DNA of 64,000 nt from Trachythela sp. YZ-2020 (GCA_016169945.1 JADLSH010000282.1:1178001-1242000), one strand, 5' to 3'. Positions 35,501-47,552 are shown, counted from the stretch's first letter. Made by a program: numbers and translations. The notes: generated by a model not told the origin, from the letters alone.

Positions 35501-38500
35501 TGTCCGAAGTTCGTCTTCCATTTACTGTTCCAAGACTTCGATGATGCCATAGTAAAGAACAAGAGATCAATTTGTCCGAAGTTCGTCTTCCATTTACTGT
35601 TCCAAGACTTCGACGATGCCATAGTAAAGAACAAGAGATCAATTTGTCCGAAGTTCGTCTTCCATTTACTGTTCCAAGACTTCGACGATGCCATAGTAAA
35701 GAACAAGAGATCAATTTGTCCGAAGTTCGTCTTCCATTTACTGTTCCAAGACTTCGACGATGCCATAGTAAAGAACAAGAGATCAATTTGTCCGAAGTTC
35801 GTCTTCCATTTACTGTTCCAAGACTTCGACGATGCCATAGTAAAGAACAAGAGATCAATTTGTCCGAAGTTCGTCTTCCATTTACTGTTCCAAGACTTCG
35901 ATGATGCCATAGTAAAGAACAAGAGATCAATTTGTCCGAAGTTTGTCTTCCATTTACTGTTCCAAGACTTCGACGATGCCATAGTAAAGAACAAGAGATC
36001 AATTTGTCCGAAGTTTGTCTTCCATTTACTGTTCCAAGACTTCGATGCCATAGTAAAGAACAAGAGATCAATTTGTCCGAAGTTCGTCTTCCATTTACTG
36101 TTCCAAGACTTCGACGATGCCATAGTAAAGAACAAGAGATCAATTTGTCCGAAGTTCGTCTTCCATTTACTGTTCCAAGACTTCGACGATGCCATAGTAA
36201 AGAACAAGAGATCAATTTGTCCGAAGTTTGTCTTCCATTTACTGTTCCAAGACTTCGACGATGCCATAGTAAAGAACAAGAGATCAATTTGTCCGAAGTT
36301 CGTCTTCCATTTACTGTTCCAAGACTTCGACGATGCCATAGTAAAGAACAAGAGATCAATTTGTCCGAAGTTCGTCTTCCATTTACTGTTCCAAGACTTC
36401 GACGATGCCATAGTAAAGAACAAGAGATCAATTTGTCCGAAGTTCGTCTTCCATTTACTGTTCCAAGACTTCGACGATGCCATAGTAAAGAACAAGAGAT
36501 CAATTTGTCCGAAGTTTGTCTTCCATTTACTGTTCCAAGACTTCGACGATGCCATAGTAAAGAACAAGAGATCAATTTGTCCGAAGTTCGTCTTCCATTT
36601 ACTGTTCCAAGACTTCGACGATGCCATAGTAAAGAACAAGAGATCAATTTGTCCGAAGTTCGTCTTCCATTTACTGTTCCAAGACTTCGACGATGCCATA
36701 GTAAAGAACAAGAGATCAATTTGTCCGAAGTTCGTCTTCCATTTACTGTTCCAAGACTTCGACGATGCCATAGTAAAGAACAAGAGATCAATTTGTCCGA
36801 AGTTTGTCTTCCATTTACTGTTCCAAGACTTCGACGATGCCATAGTAAAGAACAAGAGATCAATTTGTCCGAAGTTTGTCTTCCATTTACTGTTCCAAGA
36901 CTTCGACGATGCCATAGTAAAGAACAAGAGATCAATTTGTCCGAAGTTCGTCTTCCATTTACTGTTCCAAGACTTCGATGATGCCATAGTAAAGAACAAG
37001 AGATCAATTTGTCCGAAGTTCGTCTTCCATTTACTGTTCCAAGACTTCGATGATGCCATAGTAAAGAACAAGAGATCAATTTGTCCGAAGTTTGTCTTCC
37101 ATTTACTGTTCCAAGACTTCGACGATGCCATAGTAAAGAACAAGAGATCAATTTGTCCGAAGTTCGTCTTCCATTTACTGTTCCAAGACTTCGATGATGC
37201 CATAGTAAAGAACAAGAGATCAATTTGTCCGAAGTTCGTCTTCCATTTACTGTTCCAAGACTTCGACGATGCCATAGTAAAGAACAAGAGATCAATTTGT
37301 CCGAAGTTCGTCTTCCATTTACTGTTCCAAGACTTCGACGATGCCATAGTAAAGAACAAGAGATCAATTTGTCCGAAGTTCGTCTTCCATTTACTGTTCC
37401 AAGACTTCGACGATGCCATAGTAAAGAACAAGAGATCAATTTGTCCGAAGTTCGTCTTCCATTTACTGTTCCAAGACTTCGATGATGCCATAGTAAAGAA
37501 CAAGAGATCAATTTGTCCGAAGTTCGTCTTCCATTTACTGTTCCAAGACTTCGATGATGCCATAGTAAAGAACAAGAGATCAATTTGTCCGAAGTTCGTC
37601 TTCCATTTACTGTTCCAAGACTTCGACGATGCCATAGTAAAGAACAAGAGATCAATTTGTCCGAAGTTCGTCTTCCATTTACTGTTCCAAGACTTCGATG
37701 ATGCCATAGTAAAGAACAAGAGATCAATTTGTCCGAAGTTCGTCTTCCATTTACTGTTCCAAGACTTCGATGATGCCATAGTAAAGAACAAGAGATCAAT
37801 TTGTCCGAAGTTTGTCTTCCATTTACTGTTCCAAGACTTCGATAATGCCATAGTAAAGAACAAGAGATCAATTTGTCCGAAGTTCGTCTTCCATTTACTG
37901 TTCCAAGACTTCGACGATGCCATAGTAAAGAACAAGAGATCAATTTGTCCGAAGTTCGTCTTCCATTTACTGTTCCAAGACTTCGATGATGCCATAGTAA
38001 AGAACAAGAGATCAATTTGTCCGAAGTTCGTCTTCCATTTACTGTTCCAAGACTTCGATAATGCCATAGTAAAGAACAAGAGATCAATTTGTCCGAAGTT
38101 CGTCTTCCATTTACTGTTCCAAGACTTCGACGATGCCATAGTAAAGAACAAGAGATCAATTTGTCCGAAGTTTGTCTTCCATTTACTGTTCCAAGACTTC
38201 GACGATGCCATAGTAAAGAACAAGAGATCAATTTGTCCGAAGTTTGTCTTCCATTTACTGTTCCAAGACTTCGATAATGCCATAGTAAAGAACAAGAGAT
38301 CAATTTGTCCGAAGTTTGTCTTCCATTTACTGTTCCAAGACTTCGACGATGCCATAGTAAAGAACAAGAGATCAATTTGTCCGAAGTTTGTCTTCCATTT
38401 ACTGTTCCAAGACTTCGATGATGCCATAGTAAAGAACAAGAGATCAATTTGTCCGAAGTTTGTCTTCCATTTACTGTTCCAAGACTTCGACGATGCCATA

Positions 38501-41500
38501 GTAAAGAACAAGAGATCAATTTGTCCGAAGTTTGTCTTCCATTTACTGTTCCAAGACTTCGACGATGCCATAGTAAAGAACAAGAGATCAATTTGTCCGA
38601 AGTTCGTCTTCCATTTACTGTTCCAAGACTTCGACGATGCCATAGTAAAGAACAAGAGATCAATTTGTCCGAAGTTCGTCTTCCATTTACTGTTCCAAGA
38701 CTTCGACGATGCCATAGTAAAGAACAAGAGATCAATTTGTCCGAAGTTTGTCTTCCATTTACTGTTCCAAGACTTCGACGATGCCATAGTAAAGAACAAG
38801 AGATCAATTTGTCCGAAGTTTGTCTTCCATTTACTGTTCCAAGACTTCGATAATGCCATAGTAAAGAACAAGAGATCAATTTGTCCGAAGTTTGTCTTCC
38901 ATTTACTGTTCCAAGACTTCGACGATGCCATAGTAAAGAACAAGAGATCAATTTGTCCGAAGTTTGTCTTCCATTTACTGTTCCAAGACTTCGATGATGC
39001 CATAGTAAAGAACAAGAGATCAATTTGTCCGAAGTTTGTCTTCCATTTACTGTTCCAAGACTTCGATGATGCCATAGTAAAGAACAAGAGATCAATTTGT
39101 CCGAAGTTCGTCTTCCATTTACTGTTCCAAGACTTCGACGATGCCATAGTAAAGAACAAGAGATCAATTTGTCCGAAGTTCGTCTTCCATTTACTGTTCC
39201 AAGACTTCGACGATGCCATAGTAAAGAACAAGAGATCAATTTGTCCGAAGTTTGTCTTCCATTTACTGTTCCAAGACTTCGACGATGCCATAGTAAAGAA
39301 CAAGAGATCAATTTGTCCGAAGTTCGTCTTCCATTTACTGTTCCAAGACTTCGATGATGCCATAGTAAAGAACAAGAGATCAATTTGTCCGAAGTTCGTC
39401 TTCCATTTACTGTTCCAAGACTTCGACGATGCCATAGTAAAGAACAAGAGATCAATTTGTCCGAAGTTCGTCTTCCATTTACTGTTCCAAGACTTCGACG
39501 ATGCCATAGTAAAGAACAAGAGATCAATTTGTCCGAAGTTCGTCTTCCATTTACTGTTCCAAGACTTCGATGATGCCATAGTAAAGAACAAGAGATCAAT
39601 TTGTCCGAAGTTCGTCTTCCATTTACTGTTCCAAGACTTCGATAATGCCATAGTAAAGAACAAGAGATCAATTTGTCCGAAGTTCGTCTTCCATTTACTG
39701 TTCCAAGACTTCGACGATGCCATAGTAAAGAACAAGAGATCAATTTGTCCGAAGTTCGTCTTCCATTTACTGTTCCAAGACTTCGATAATGCCATAGTAA
39801 AGAACAAGAGATCAATTTGTCCGAAGTTCGTCTTCCATTTACTGTTCCAAGACTTCGACGATGCCATAGTAAAGAACAAGAGATCAATTTGTCCGAAGTT
39901 TGTCTTCCATTTACTGTTCCAAGACTTCGATGATGCCATAGTAAAGAACAAGAGATCAATTTGTCCGAAGTTCGTCTTCCATTTACTGTTCCAAGACTTC
40001 GACGATGCCATAGTAAAGAACAAGAGATCAATTTGTCCGAAGTTTGTCTTCCATTTACTGTTCCAAGACTTCGACGATGCCATAGTAAAGAACAAGAGAT
40101 CAATTTGTCCGAAGTTCGTCTTCCATTTACTGTTCCAAGACTTCGACGATGCCATAGTAAAGAACAAGAGATCAATTTGTCCGAAGTTCGTCTTCCATTT
40201 ACTGTTCCAAGACTTCGATAATGCCATAGTAAAGAACAAGAGATCAATTTGTCCGAAGTTCGTCTTCCATTTACTGTTCCAAGACTTCGACGATGCCATA
40301 GTAAAGAACAAGAGATCAATTTGTCCGAAGTTCGTCTTCCATTTACTGTTCCAAGACTTCGATAATGCCATAGTAAAGAACAAGAGATCAATTTGTCCGA
40401 AGTTCGTCTTCCATTTACTGTTCCAAGACTTCGATAATGCCATAGTAAAGAACAAGAGATCAATTTGTCCGAAGTTTGTCTTCCATTTACTGTTCCAAGA
40501 CTTCGACGATGCCATAGTAAAGAACAAGAGATCAATTTGTCCGAAGTTCGTCTTCCATTTACTGTTCCAAGACTTCGATGATGCCATAGTAAAGAACAAG
40601 AGATCAATTTGTCCGAAGTTCGTCTTCCATTTACTGTTCCAAGACTTCGACGATGCCATAGTAAAGAACAAGAGATCAATTTGTCCGAAGTTTGTCTTCC
40701 ATTTACTGTTCCAAGACTTCGACGATGCCATAGTAAAGAACAAGAGATCAATTTGTCCGAAGTTTGTCTTCCATTTACTGTTCCAAGACTTCGATGATGC
40801 CATAGTAAAGAACAAGAGATCAATTTGTCCGAAGTTTGTCTTCCATTTACTGTTCCAAGACTTCGACGATGCCATAGTAAAGAACAAGAGATCAATTTGT
40901 CCGAAGTTCGTCTTCCATTTACTGTTCCAAGACTTCGACGATGCCATAGTAAAGAACAAGAGATCAATTTGTCCGAAGTTCGTCTTCCATTTACTGTTCC
41001 AAGACTTCGACGATGCCATAGTAAAGAACAAGAGATCAATTTGTCCGAAGTTTGTCTTCCATTTACTGTTCCAAGACTTCGACGATGCCATAGTAAAGAA
41101 CAAGAGATCAATTTGTCCGAAGTTTGTCTTCCATTTACTGTTCCAAGACTTCGATGATGCCATAGTAAAGAACAAGAGATCAATTTGTCCGAAGTTCGTC
41201 TTCCATTTACTGTTCCAAGACTTCGACGATGCCATAGTAAAGAACAAGAGATCAATTTGTCCGAAGTTTGTCTTCCATTTACTGTTCCAAGACTTCGATG
41301 ATGCCATAGTAAAGAACAAGAGATCAATTTGTCCGAAGTTCGTCTTCCATTTACTGTTCCAAGACTTCGATGATGCCATAGTAAAGAACAAGAGATCAAT
41401 TTGTCCGAAGTTCGTCTTCCATTTACTGTTCCAAGACTTCGATGATGCCATAGTAAAGAACAAGAGATCAATTTGTCCGAAGTTCGTCTTCCATTTACTG

Positions 41501-43257
41501 TTCCAAGACTTCGACGATGCCATAGTAAAGAACAAGAGATCAATTTGTCCGAAGTTCGTCTTCCATTTACTGTTCCAAGACTTCGATGATGCCATAGTAA
41601 AGAACAAGAGATCAATTTGTCCGAAGTTTGTCTTCCATTTACTGTTCCAAGACTTCGACGATGCCATAGTAAAGAACAAGAGATCAATTTGTCCGAAGTT
41701 CGTCTTCCATTTACTGTTCCAAGACTTCGATGATGCCATAGTAAAGAACAAGAGATCAATTTGTCCGAAGTTCGTCTTCCATTTACTGTTCCAAGACTTC
41801 GACGATGCCATAGTAAAGAACAAGAGATCAATTTGTCCGAAGTTCGTCTTCCATTTACTGTTCCAAGACTTCGATGATGCCATAGTAAAGAACAAGAGAT
41901 CAATTTGTCCGAAGTTTGTCTTCCATTTACTGTTCCAAGACTTCGACGATGCCATAGTAAAGAACAAGAGATCAATTTGTCCGAAGTTCGTCTTCCATTT
42001 ACTGTTCCAAGACTTCGATGATGCCATAGTAAAGAACAAGAGATCAATTTGTCCGAAGTTCGTCTTCCATTTACTGTTCCAAGACTTCGATAATGCCATA
42101 GTAAAGAACAAGAGATCAATTTGTCCGAAGTTTGTCTTCCATTTACTGTTCCAAGACTTCGATGATGCCATAGTAAAGAACAAGAGATCAATTTGTCCGA
42201 AGTTCGTCTTCCATTTACTGTTCCAAGACTTCGACGATGCCATAGTAAAGAACAAGAGATCAATTTGTCCGAAGTTTGTCTTCCATTTACTGTTCCAAGA
42301 CTTCGACGATGCCATAGTAAAGAACAAGAGATCAATTTGTCCGAAGTTCGTCTTCCATTTACTGTTCCAAGACTTCGATGATGCCATAGTAAAGAACAAG
42401 AGATCAATTTGTCCGAAGTTCGTCTTCCATTTACTGTTCCAAGACTTCGACGATGCCATAGTAAAGAACAAGAGATCAATTTGTCCGAAGTTTGTCTTCC
42501 ATTTACTGTTCCAAGACTTCGACGATGCCATAGTAAAGAACAAGAGATCAATTTGTCCGAAGTTCGTCTTCCATTTACTGTTCCAAGACTTCGATGATGC
42601 CATAGTAAAGAACAAGAGATCAATTTGTCCGAAGTTCGTCTTCCATTTACTGTTCCAAGACTTCGACGATGCCATAGTAAAGAACAAGAGATCAATTTGT
42701 CCGAAGTTCGTCTTCCATTTACTGTTCCAAGACTTCGACGATGCCATAGTAAAGAACAAGAGATCAATTTGTCCGAAGTTCGTCTTCCATTTACTGTTCC
42801 AAGACTTCGACGATGCCATAGTAAAGAACAAGAGATCAATTTGTCCGAAGTTCGTCTTCCATTTACTGTTCCAAGACTTCGATAATGCCATAGTAAAGAA
42901 CAAGAGATCAATTTGTCCGAAGTTCGTCTTCCATTTACTGTTCCAAGACTTCGATGATGCCATAGTAAAGAACAAGAGATCAATTTGTCCGAAGTTTGTC
43001 TTCCATTTACTGTTCCAAGACTTCGACGATGCCATAGTAAAGAACAAGAGATCAATTTGTCCGAAGTTTGTCTTCCATTTACTGTTCCAAGACTTCGACG
43101 ATGCCATAGTAAAGAACAAGAGATCAATTTGTCCGAAGTTCGTCTTCCATTTACTGTTCCAAGACTTCGACGATGCCATAGTAAAGAACAAGAGATCAAT
43201 TTGTCCGAAGTTTGTCTTCCATTTACTGTTCCAAGACTTCGATGATGCCATAGTAAA
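20516..43257. repeat. Giant minisatellite: 72-bp unit, about 316 copies
   Basis: The unit starts ATCAATTTGTCCGAAGTTCG and ends TAGTAAAGAACAAGAG (72 bp). From the first unit at 20516 to the last at 43195 there are exactly 315 unit lengths once three indels are allowed: one base lost near 24414, GAT gained near 27478, three bases lost near 36046. Almost all differences between units are at unit position 19 (C or T in GTTYGTC) and positions 49-50 (CG, TG or TA in GAYRATG). The first two units and a few near 21.53 and 21.69 kb carry private changes; the right edge is the partial unit ending TAGTAAA. There are no spacers. Open frames run the full array on both strands because 72 is 24 codons. Confidence 0.97.
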
Positions 43258-43306
43258 CAATAGCCTTAAGCATGACATAAGGCATAAATATCCTGGGAAA
43301 ATATCG

Positions 43307-43743
43307 CATTGATTGAACTACCTATAATATTTGTATTGTTTAGATATAAAAATATATCGCTTTATTAAAATACTAACTGCAATATTTTTCGTTACGTTCT
43401 ATGTGTTCTCTTACTCTAAAGTCGTGGTGACTAGCTGTCACTCAAATCTATAAATAACTATAATGTCATCAGTTCACTACTTAACCCACCCAAGCATACT
43501 GTTAACAATGGCACTGCCAGTGATAAGGAAAATATAATTATTAAAACAATGTGCACTCCTCGCCTGCCCACTCAAACCGAAGCCAAATATAACATTCTTC
43601 TTTTCGGGGATATTTCCCACACAATTTCCCACTAAATCAATATTCATCTCCTACGGAAGAGTGGCTCAACCACCTGAACCTCGTTCACAGGGTGACGAGG
43701 AGATGAGAACTGGAAACATTCCACATTGATGAGCTGATGGAGA
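43307..43743. repeat. Duplicated segment 1, copy A
   Basis: About 435 bp (ATTGAACTACC, TATAAAAATATATCGC, CTAGCTGTCACTCAAATC, AATGGCACTGCCAGTGATAA, GTGGCTCAACC) recur in the same order and orientation at 46770-47208. The copy lies about 50 bp right of the array; both copies are preceded by ATATCCTGGGAAAA at different distances. Confidence 0.85.
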
Positions 43744-43922
43744 CAAACTGGTTGAAAGAATCAGTTGCTGATAGTGTTGTCAACATTATTAATATTTTTT
43801 GGCAGTTTACCTTGCTGGGTATGTACCTGTTGTAAACTTGCCGCGTTGTACATGTATAATTAATAATTAACTTTTTGTTTACTTGTTGTACAATGGAAGC
43901 TTAATAAATAAATAAATAAATA
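43744..43922 (+). repeat. Non-coding piece ending in (AATA)n
   Basis: Sequence after the duplicated segment ends in TTAATAAATAAATAAATAAAT at about 43902-43922, like the tail of a LINE or SINE in plus orientation or the polyA end of the minus-strand element to its right. Not resolved. Confidence 0.4.
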
Positions 43923-44645
43923 TCCCAGGGTTTCCAATTGTACGCAGGGACAGAAAAGGGAAATGTCACGGTGGTGTATGTGCCTTCATTAAAGATAGTG
44001 ATTTTTCGAAAAGACCTGTATTTTTTGTCTTGAAAATATTTAATGTGGTTTCGGTGTCGCTCTTTAAATGTGCTTGCAGTCATGCCAATGTAGTGTTTAG
44101 TGTTGTTTGTGTGGCCATGTGTTCTCATCTCTGCAGCTGTGTTTGTGTCATTGCTAAGTGCCTGTGGTTCCATGGTTATTCCTAGTTATGCGTACGTTAT
44201 GCTTAGTGATTATGGATTTGACATTGCTCATGCAACTATAGCTGAGCTTAACTTTTATGTAGTTTATGGTAACGTGGGAAATGCTTGTCAATTAAGCTAA
44301 GGAAGTTACGCCCTATATTGGTTCTGACACTCTTAGTAAATGGAGGGTTGAACCAAATGATGTTGCGCTGCCTATTTCTGCGTTTTTGTTCAGGTGCTTG
44401 GTGCATGTAGCTAAGTGTTTGGCTAAATTCACTCTGCCTTTGTGCATCTTGATAAATGGGTGCAGATTCTCAAAATGTGTCCTCGTCAGAGGAAAGAAGT
44501 GAAATGCGCTTGTTGATTGATTTTGGTAGTTGTTTTGTGATGCTTGGTGGGTGGTTTGAATGTTTATGGATCATCATTAGGTTTCCTATTTGGTTTGTAT
44601 TTTCCATTATTAAGGTCAAAAGTAACATCTTTCGGCTGTGATTTT
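43923..44645 (-). pseudogene. Penelope-like element remnant: post-RT region and GIY-YIG
   Basis: Reading the minus strand with several frame changes gives a typical Penelope-like sequence. First come the residues after the RT ([36 protein letters not shown]). Then comes a linker (RNIIWFNPPFTKSVRTNIGR, FLSLIDKHFPRYHKLHK, KLSYSCMSNVKSIITKHN). It ends with the GIY-YIG-type endonuclease core (HYIGMTASTFKERHRNHIK) at about 44000-44100. The canonical GIY part is replaced by decayed sequence. Stops and shifts occur about every 100-150 bases, so it is inactive. Penelope-like elements pair a reverse transcriptase with this endonuclease for integration. It lies inside the region that separates the two duplicated segments. 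Confidence 0.72.
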
Positions 44646-44756
44646 TAGGTCAAATTGTTCAATCTACAGTATATAGATTAGAGTAGAAAATCTCCCCACG
44701 GACACCTCTCTAATACTGTACGGACATCTCTCTGATTTTAGTACTGAACACTTCAA

Positions 44757-45034
44757 CTTTTAATAGAGTCTTAAAAGTGACATCATCCTGGTCACCTTGA
44801 TAACGTGCACTCCTCTCTATATAATATGGGCAATTCACTTCGGTGTCCGACGTAGGGGACTTACAAAAATATTAACAGCTTAACAGACTTAACCAGAACA
44901 ACTTAACAGACTTACAAAAATATTTCGTTTCACTTCAGTGTTTTCTTATTATCCCGTGTTCAGAAGATGGTTATCACGTCAATGAAATACCTATAAAATA
45001 TAGATACATCTTGGTAAATTTATCAGAATGTACT
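44757..45034. repeat. Duplicated segment 2, copy A
   Basis: About 275 bp starting TTTTAATAGAGTCTTAAAAG and ending ATCAGAATGTACTT recur at 47548-47824 with few differences. The segment includes CTCTCTATATAATATGGGC, a TATA-like sequence. Flanks differ outside these boundaries, so it could be a small mobile repeat or part of an older block duplication. Confidence 0.82.
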
Positions 45035-45279
45035 TGTCCAGTCCTTCAGCTTTACTACTTAAGAAGAAAGAAGTCTTTGAGCCATGAATAGTAATTGGAA
45101 CTTGTAGTTGTTGTACAGGTTGTTGCCACTGATGTAGGTGGTATATTTGCCAGATATATGTTCTCTCGACGTACTCTCGTCAATTTGGATCACCTTGTTG
45201 GACCGAGAGTGCTACATCTTCATAGCCTTGCCGTGTGGAACAGTGATCTTTTCATTCTTCTGTGGATGTCGATGCCAAG

Positions 45280-46400
45280 TTATTGGTCCATTGACTTCCT
45301 TCCTTTTTCCAGATGGATTGATTCCCTCTCCGCCATTTGTCTTCCCTCTCGATGTAATTTCAACGATCTTTCCATTGTTGAATTTTGGTTATCGCTGCTA
45401 TATTTGTAGGTTGATAAACTTGCGCTTTCTTGAACTCTTCCTTCAAACTCGCTTTCATCTTTGTCACTTGTGACCAAGTCTTCTTTTCCTGGTTTATAGC
45501 AACTTCTTTGCAGCAAGACTTCGGCTGTTTGGAGAGATTGTTCGCTAGGAGCGTCTGTATAAGCAGCTGATGCACTAACTTGAGGAATATTAGCACTTTC
45601 ATCTGTATCTCTTCTGTAAAGTTTAGTGGAGTTATTTAGAGAGCCATGTGCATCAAAGCTATCTTGAAAACCACGTTGGTAGTAATTTGGGTAACCAAGC
45701 CTTCCATCTTCAGTAATTGGCCTGTCATCATCACAAGGAGACATAACAGATTGTACAGCTTCGGGTAACCGAGAACGAATTATTCGCTGAAAGATTTCGG
45801 ATTTTTTTTATTCGTTTTGTTTGGTAGTTTACTCGACAGTTATTTGCCCAAATTCGGCCAAAATCTCTCGGTTTTCGATTATCAATGATTTAAGTTGATT
45901 TTGTGGAGAATTACTTTGGTTTTCCAATTCCTTCACTCTCAGTGATACCATCAGGGCTCATGGTTTCAGGAATTGGCATTTCAATGACATATTTTCTTCT
46001 TCTAACTTCTTTTCATTGTGCGTTTTCCCGCCTAGGTCATTTTCACAATCCTGAGCAATTGTAACTATGTTGTATAACGTCATTATATGTTTGGTCTTGA
46101 GAACTTTTTTGCCATGGAGTTTTATCTGAATCGCTCTGTATTCAATTGTAGAGAAAATATTTTCATCCGCCATTCTGCTTGCTGGTGCACCTGGCGTCTC
46201 AATGCGGCATTCTCTTATCTTAATTTTTCATACAGCATCTTTTTCAATAGCTTCTTTAATGCCATTGCCATCCTTTCCTTTATTAAATTGAGGAACCACA
46301 CCATCTATCATGCACGGACCTTGGATATTTCGCGTTCAGGCTTCTTGTTACTTTTTTCTTGGCACGTAGTTTGCCAATTGAAGAATAAGAATTTAATAAT
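45280..46400 (-). pseudogene. Decayed coiled-coil protein, unassigned
   Basis: The minus strand encodes, in two frames broken by several stops, a Lys/Glu/Leu-rich helical protein: KERMAMALKKLLKKMLYEKL, ENAALRRQVHQQAEW, EKKLEEENMSLKCQFLK, VKELENQSNSPQNQLKSLII. It is followed, after stops near 45958 and 45810-45835, by a polar 155-residue frame (45280-45744) with SPCDDDRPITEDGRLGYP and many Ser, Glu and Asp residues. The heptad-like Leu/Ala spacing suggests a coiled coil. The run without recognisable introns suggests a processed copy or a retroelement ORF1; I cannot name the family. Several premature stops make it non-functional as written. Confidence 0.42.
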
Positions 46401-46440
46401 TTTGCCACATTTACAGTACACACACATATTCTATTTATAA

Positions 46441-46769
46441 AATATAAAAGTGACGAGGAAGCCCAATTGAAACCTTGCGACTTATTAAAGCATTGGGTTC
46501 CTCTTTAAATGTTACAGATAATTCAGGCAAATTGATGTAATTTTAAAAAAAGTGCCGCAATTCACAAGAAATTAAGTAGAGAAACTATTACATGACATGA
46601 TACACCATATAGATTCTTTTTAAATTGAAACAGACTAATTGTGGTCGGATAAATATAACTTTAGATTAGTTGAATCAAAGAATATCCTGGGAAAACAAAA
46701 CTTCTAACCTATACGACCTCGGAAGCCCCAATGTAAATTCCGGTCGTCCAAGTGGATGCGAAATCTGCC
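46441..46769. other. No gene seen
   Basis: AT-rich spacer between the coiled-coil remnant and copy B of duplicated segment 1. Confidence 0.45.
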
Positions 46770-47208
46770 ATTGATTGAACTACCTGTAATATTTGTGTTG
46801 TTTAGATATAAAAATATATCGCTTTATTAAAATACTAACCGCGCGCTTTTTCGTTACATTCCATGTGATCTCTTACTCTAAAGTCCTGGTGACTAGCTGT
46901 CACTCAAATCTAAATATAACTATAACGTCATCATTACACTACCTACCCCACCCAAGTATACTGTTAACAATGGCACTGCCAGTGATAAGGAAATATAATT
47001 TTTTAAAACAATGTGCACTCCTCGCCTGCCCACTCAAACCGAAGCCAATCATATCATTCTTCTTTTCGGAGATATTTTCCACACAATTTCCCACTAAGTC
47101 AATATTCATCTCCAACAGAAGAGTGGCTCAACCATCTGAACCTCGTTCGCCGGGTGACGAGGAGATAAAACTGGAAACATTCCACATTGATGACCTAATG
47201 GAGACAAT
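46770..47208. repeat. Duplicated segment 1, copy B
   Basis: Counterpart of 43307-43743. Differences are scattered substitutions and short indels, for example GGAGATAAAACTGG here against GGAGATGAGAACTGG in copy A. Its upstream flank contains about 75 bp between the shared ATATCCTGGGAAAA and CATTGATTGAAC that copy A lacks. Confidence 0.85.
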
Positions 47209-47245
47209 TACTCTAACATCACCCGGACTCGTATTCAAACGATAA
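46970..47245 (+). CDS. Small ORF spanning duplicated segment 1, unassigned
   Basis: From ATG at 46970 an open frame of 91 codons reads MALPVIRKYNFLKQCALLAC, a hydrophobic middle (PIISFFFSEIFSTQFPTK) and an acidic end (SPGDEEIKLETFHIDDLMET). Copy A of the segment keeps the start, but its frame is altered by indels (for example AAGGAAAATATAA in place of AAGGAAATATAA), so the frame is not preserved between copies. It lies just upstream of a LINE reverse-transcriptase piece and may belong to that element. No family is recognised and a chance frame is quite possible. Confidence 0.25.
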   Translation: MALPVIRKYNFLKQCALLACPLKPKPIISFFFSEIFSTQFPTKSIFISNRRVAQPSEPRSPGDEEIKLETFHIDDLMETITLTSPGLVFKR

Positions 47246-47384
47246 TTTCAAGATCAAACAATAGGAAGAATACTTTAAAGAAGCGGACACGCAATCCACA
47301 TAATCTAGTAAATATCTCGCGCACCGAAGGGAAAGTGGCTAAATATCAATATGTTCCGAAAATAATGTTGTCAAACGAAGGTTG

Positions 47385-47552
47385 ATGAGGTTCAAGAATT
47401 TATCATTCGTAACAAAATTTGCAAACAATAAGCATAATGCTTCGTTTGGACAACAACGTCGTCCTACACAATGGAAATTCGCCAACGTATCACCTAATCC
47501 AAAAACAAAGCAAGTTCAAGATTTTAAAAAAGAACTCAGACCTATCTTTTAA
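47385..47552 (+). pseudogene. LINE reverse-transcriptase N-terminal fragment
   Basis: From ATG 47385 to TAA 47552 the frame reads FVTKFANNKH, then RRPTQWKFANVSPNPKTKQ and DFKKELRPI, which fits the first RT block of non-LTR elements (W-K-x-A-x-V-x-P-x-P-K ... R-P-I-S). It breaks off in that block, exactly where duplicated segment 2 begins (47548). The missing RT core is not elsewhere in the window; a C-terminal RT piece in the same orientation resumes at 47858, so segment 2 seems to interrupt or replace the centre of one LINE. Confidence 0.55.

Noticed and set aside
20516..43257. CRISPR array
   Set aside because: Units are contiguous with no unique spacers, no cas genes are present and the DNA is eukaryotic.
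20516..43257. Purifying selection shown by synonymous variants
   Set aside because: Only two sites vary, both CpG transitions; another CpG that would also be synonymous does not vary, and founder variants spread by exchange explain the pattern.
20400..43312. Giant proteins of thousands of residues on either strand
   Set aside because: The frames follow automatically from a 72-bp unit that lacks stops; two strands and several frames are open at once, and nothing in the sequence picks one. Kept only as a finding to test.
45095..45473. Plus-strand open frames near 45.1-45.5 kb
   Set aside because: Opposite a more protein-like polar minus frame; composition is rich in Phe, Leu and Cys, as expected of an antisense shadow.
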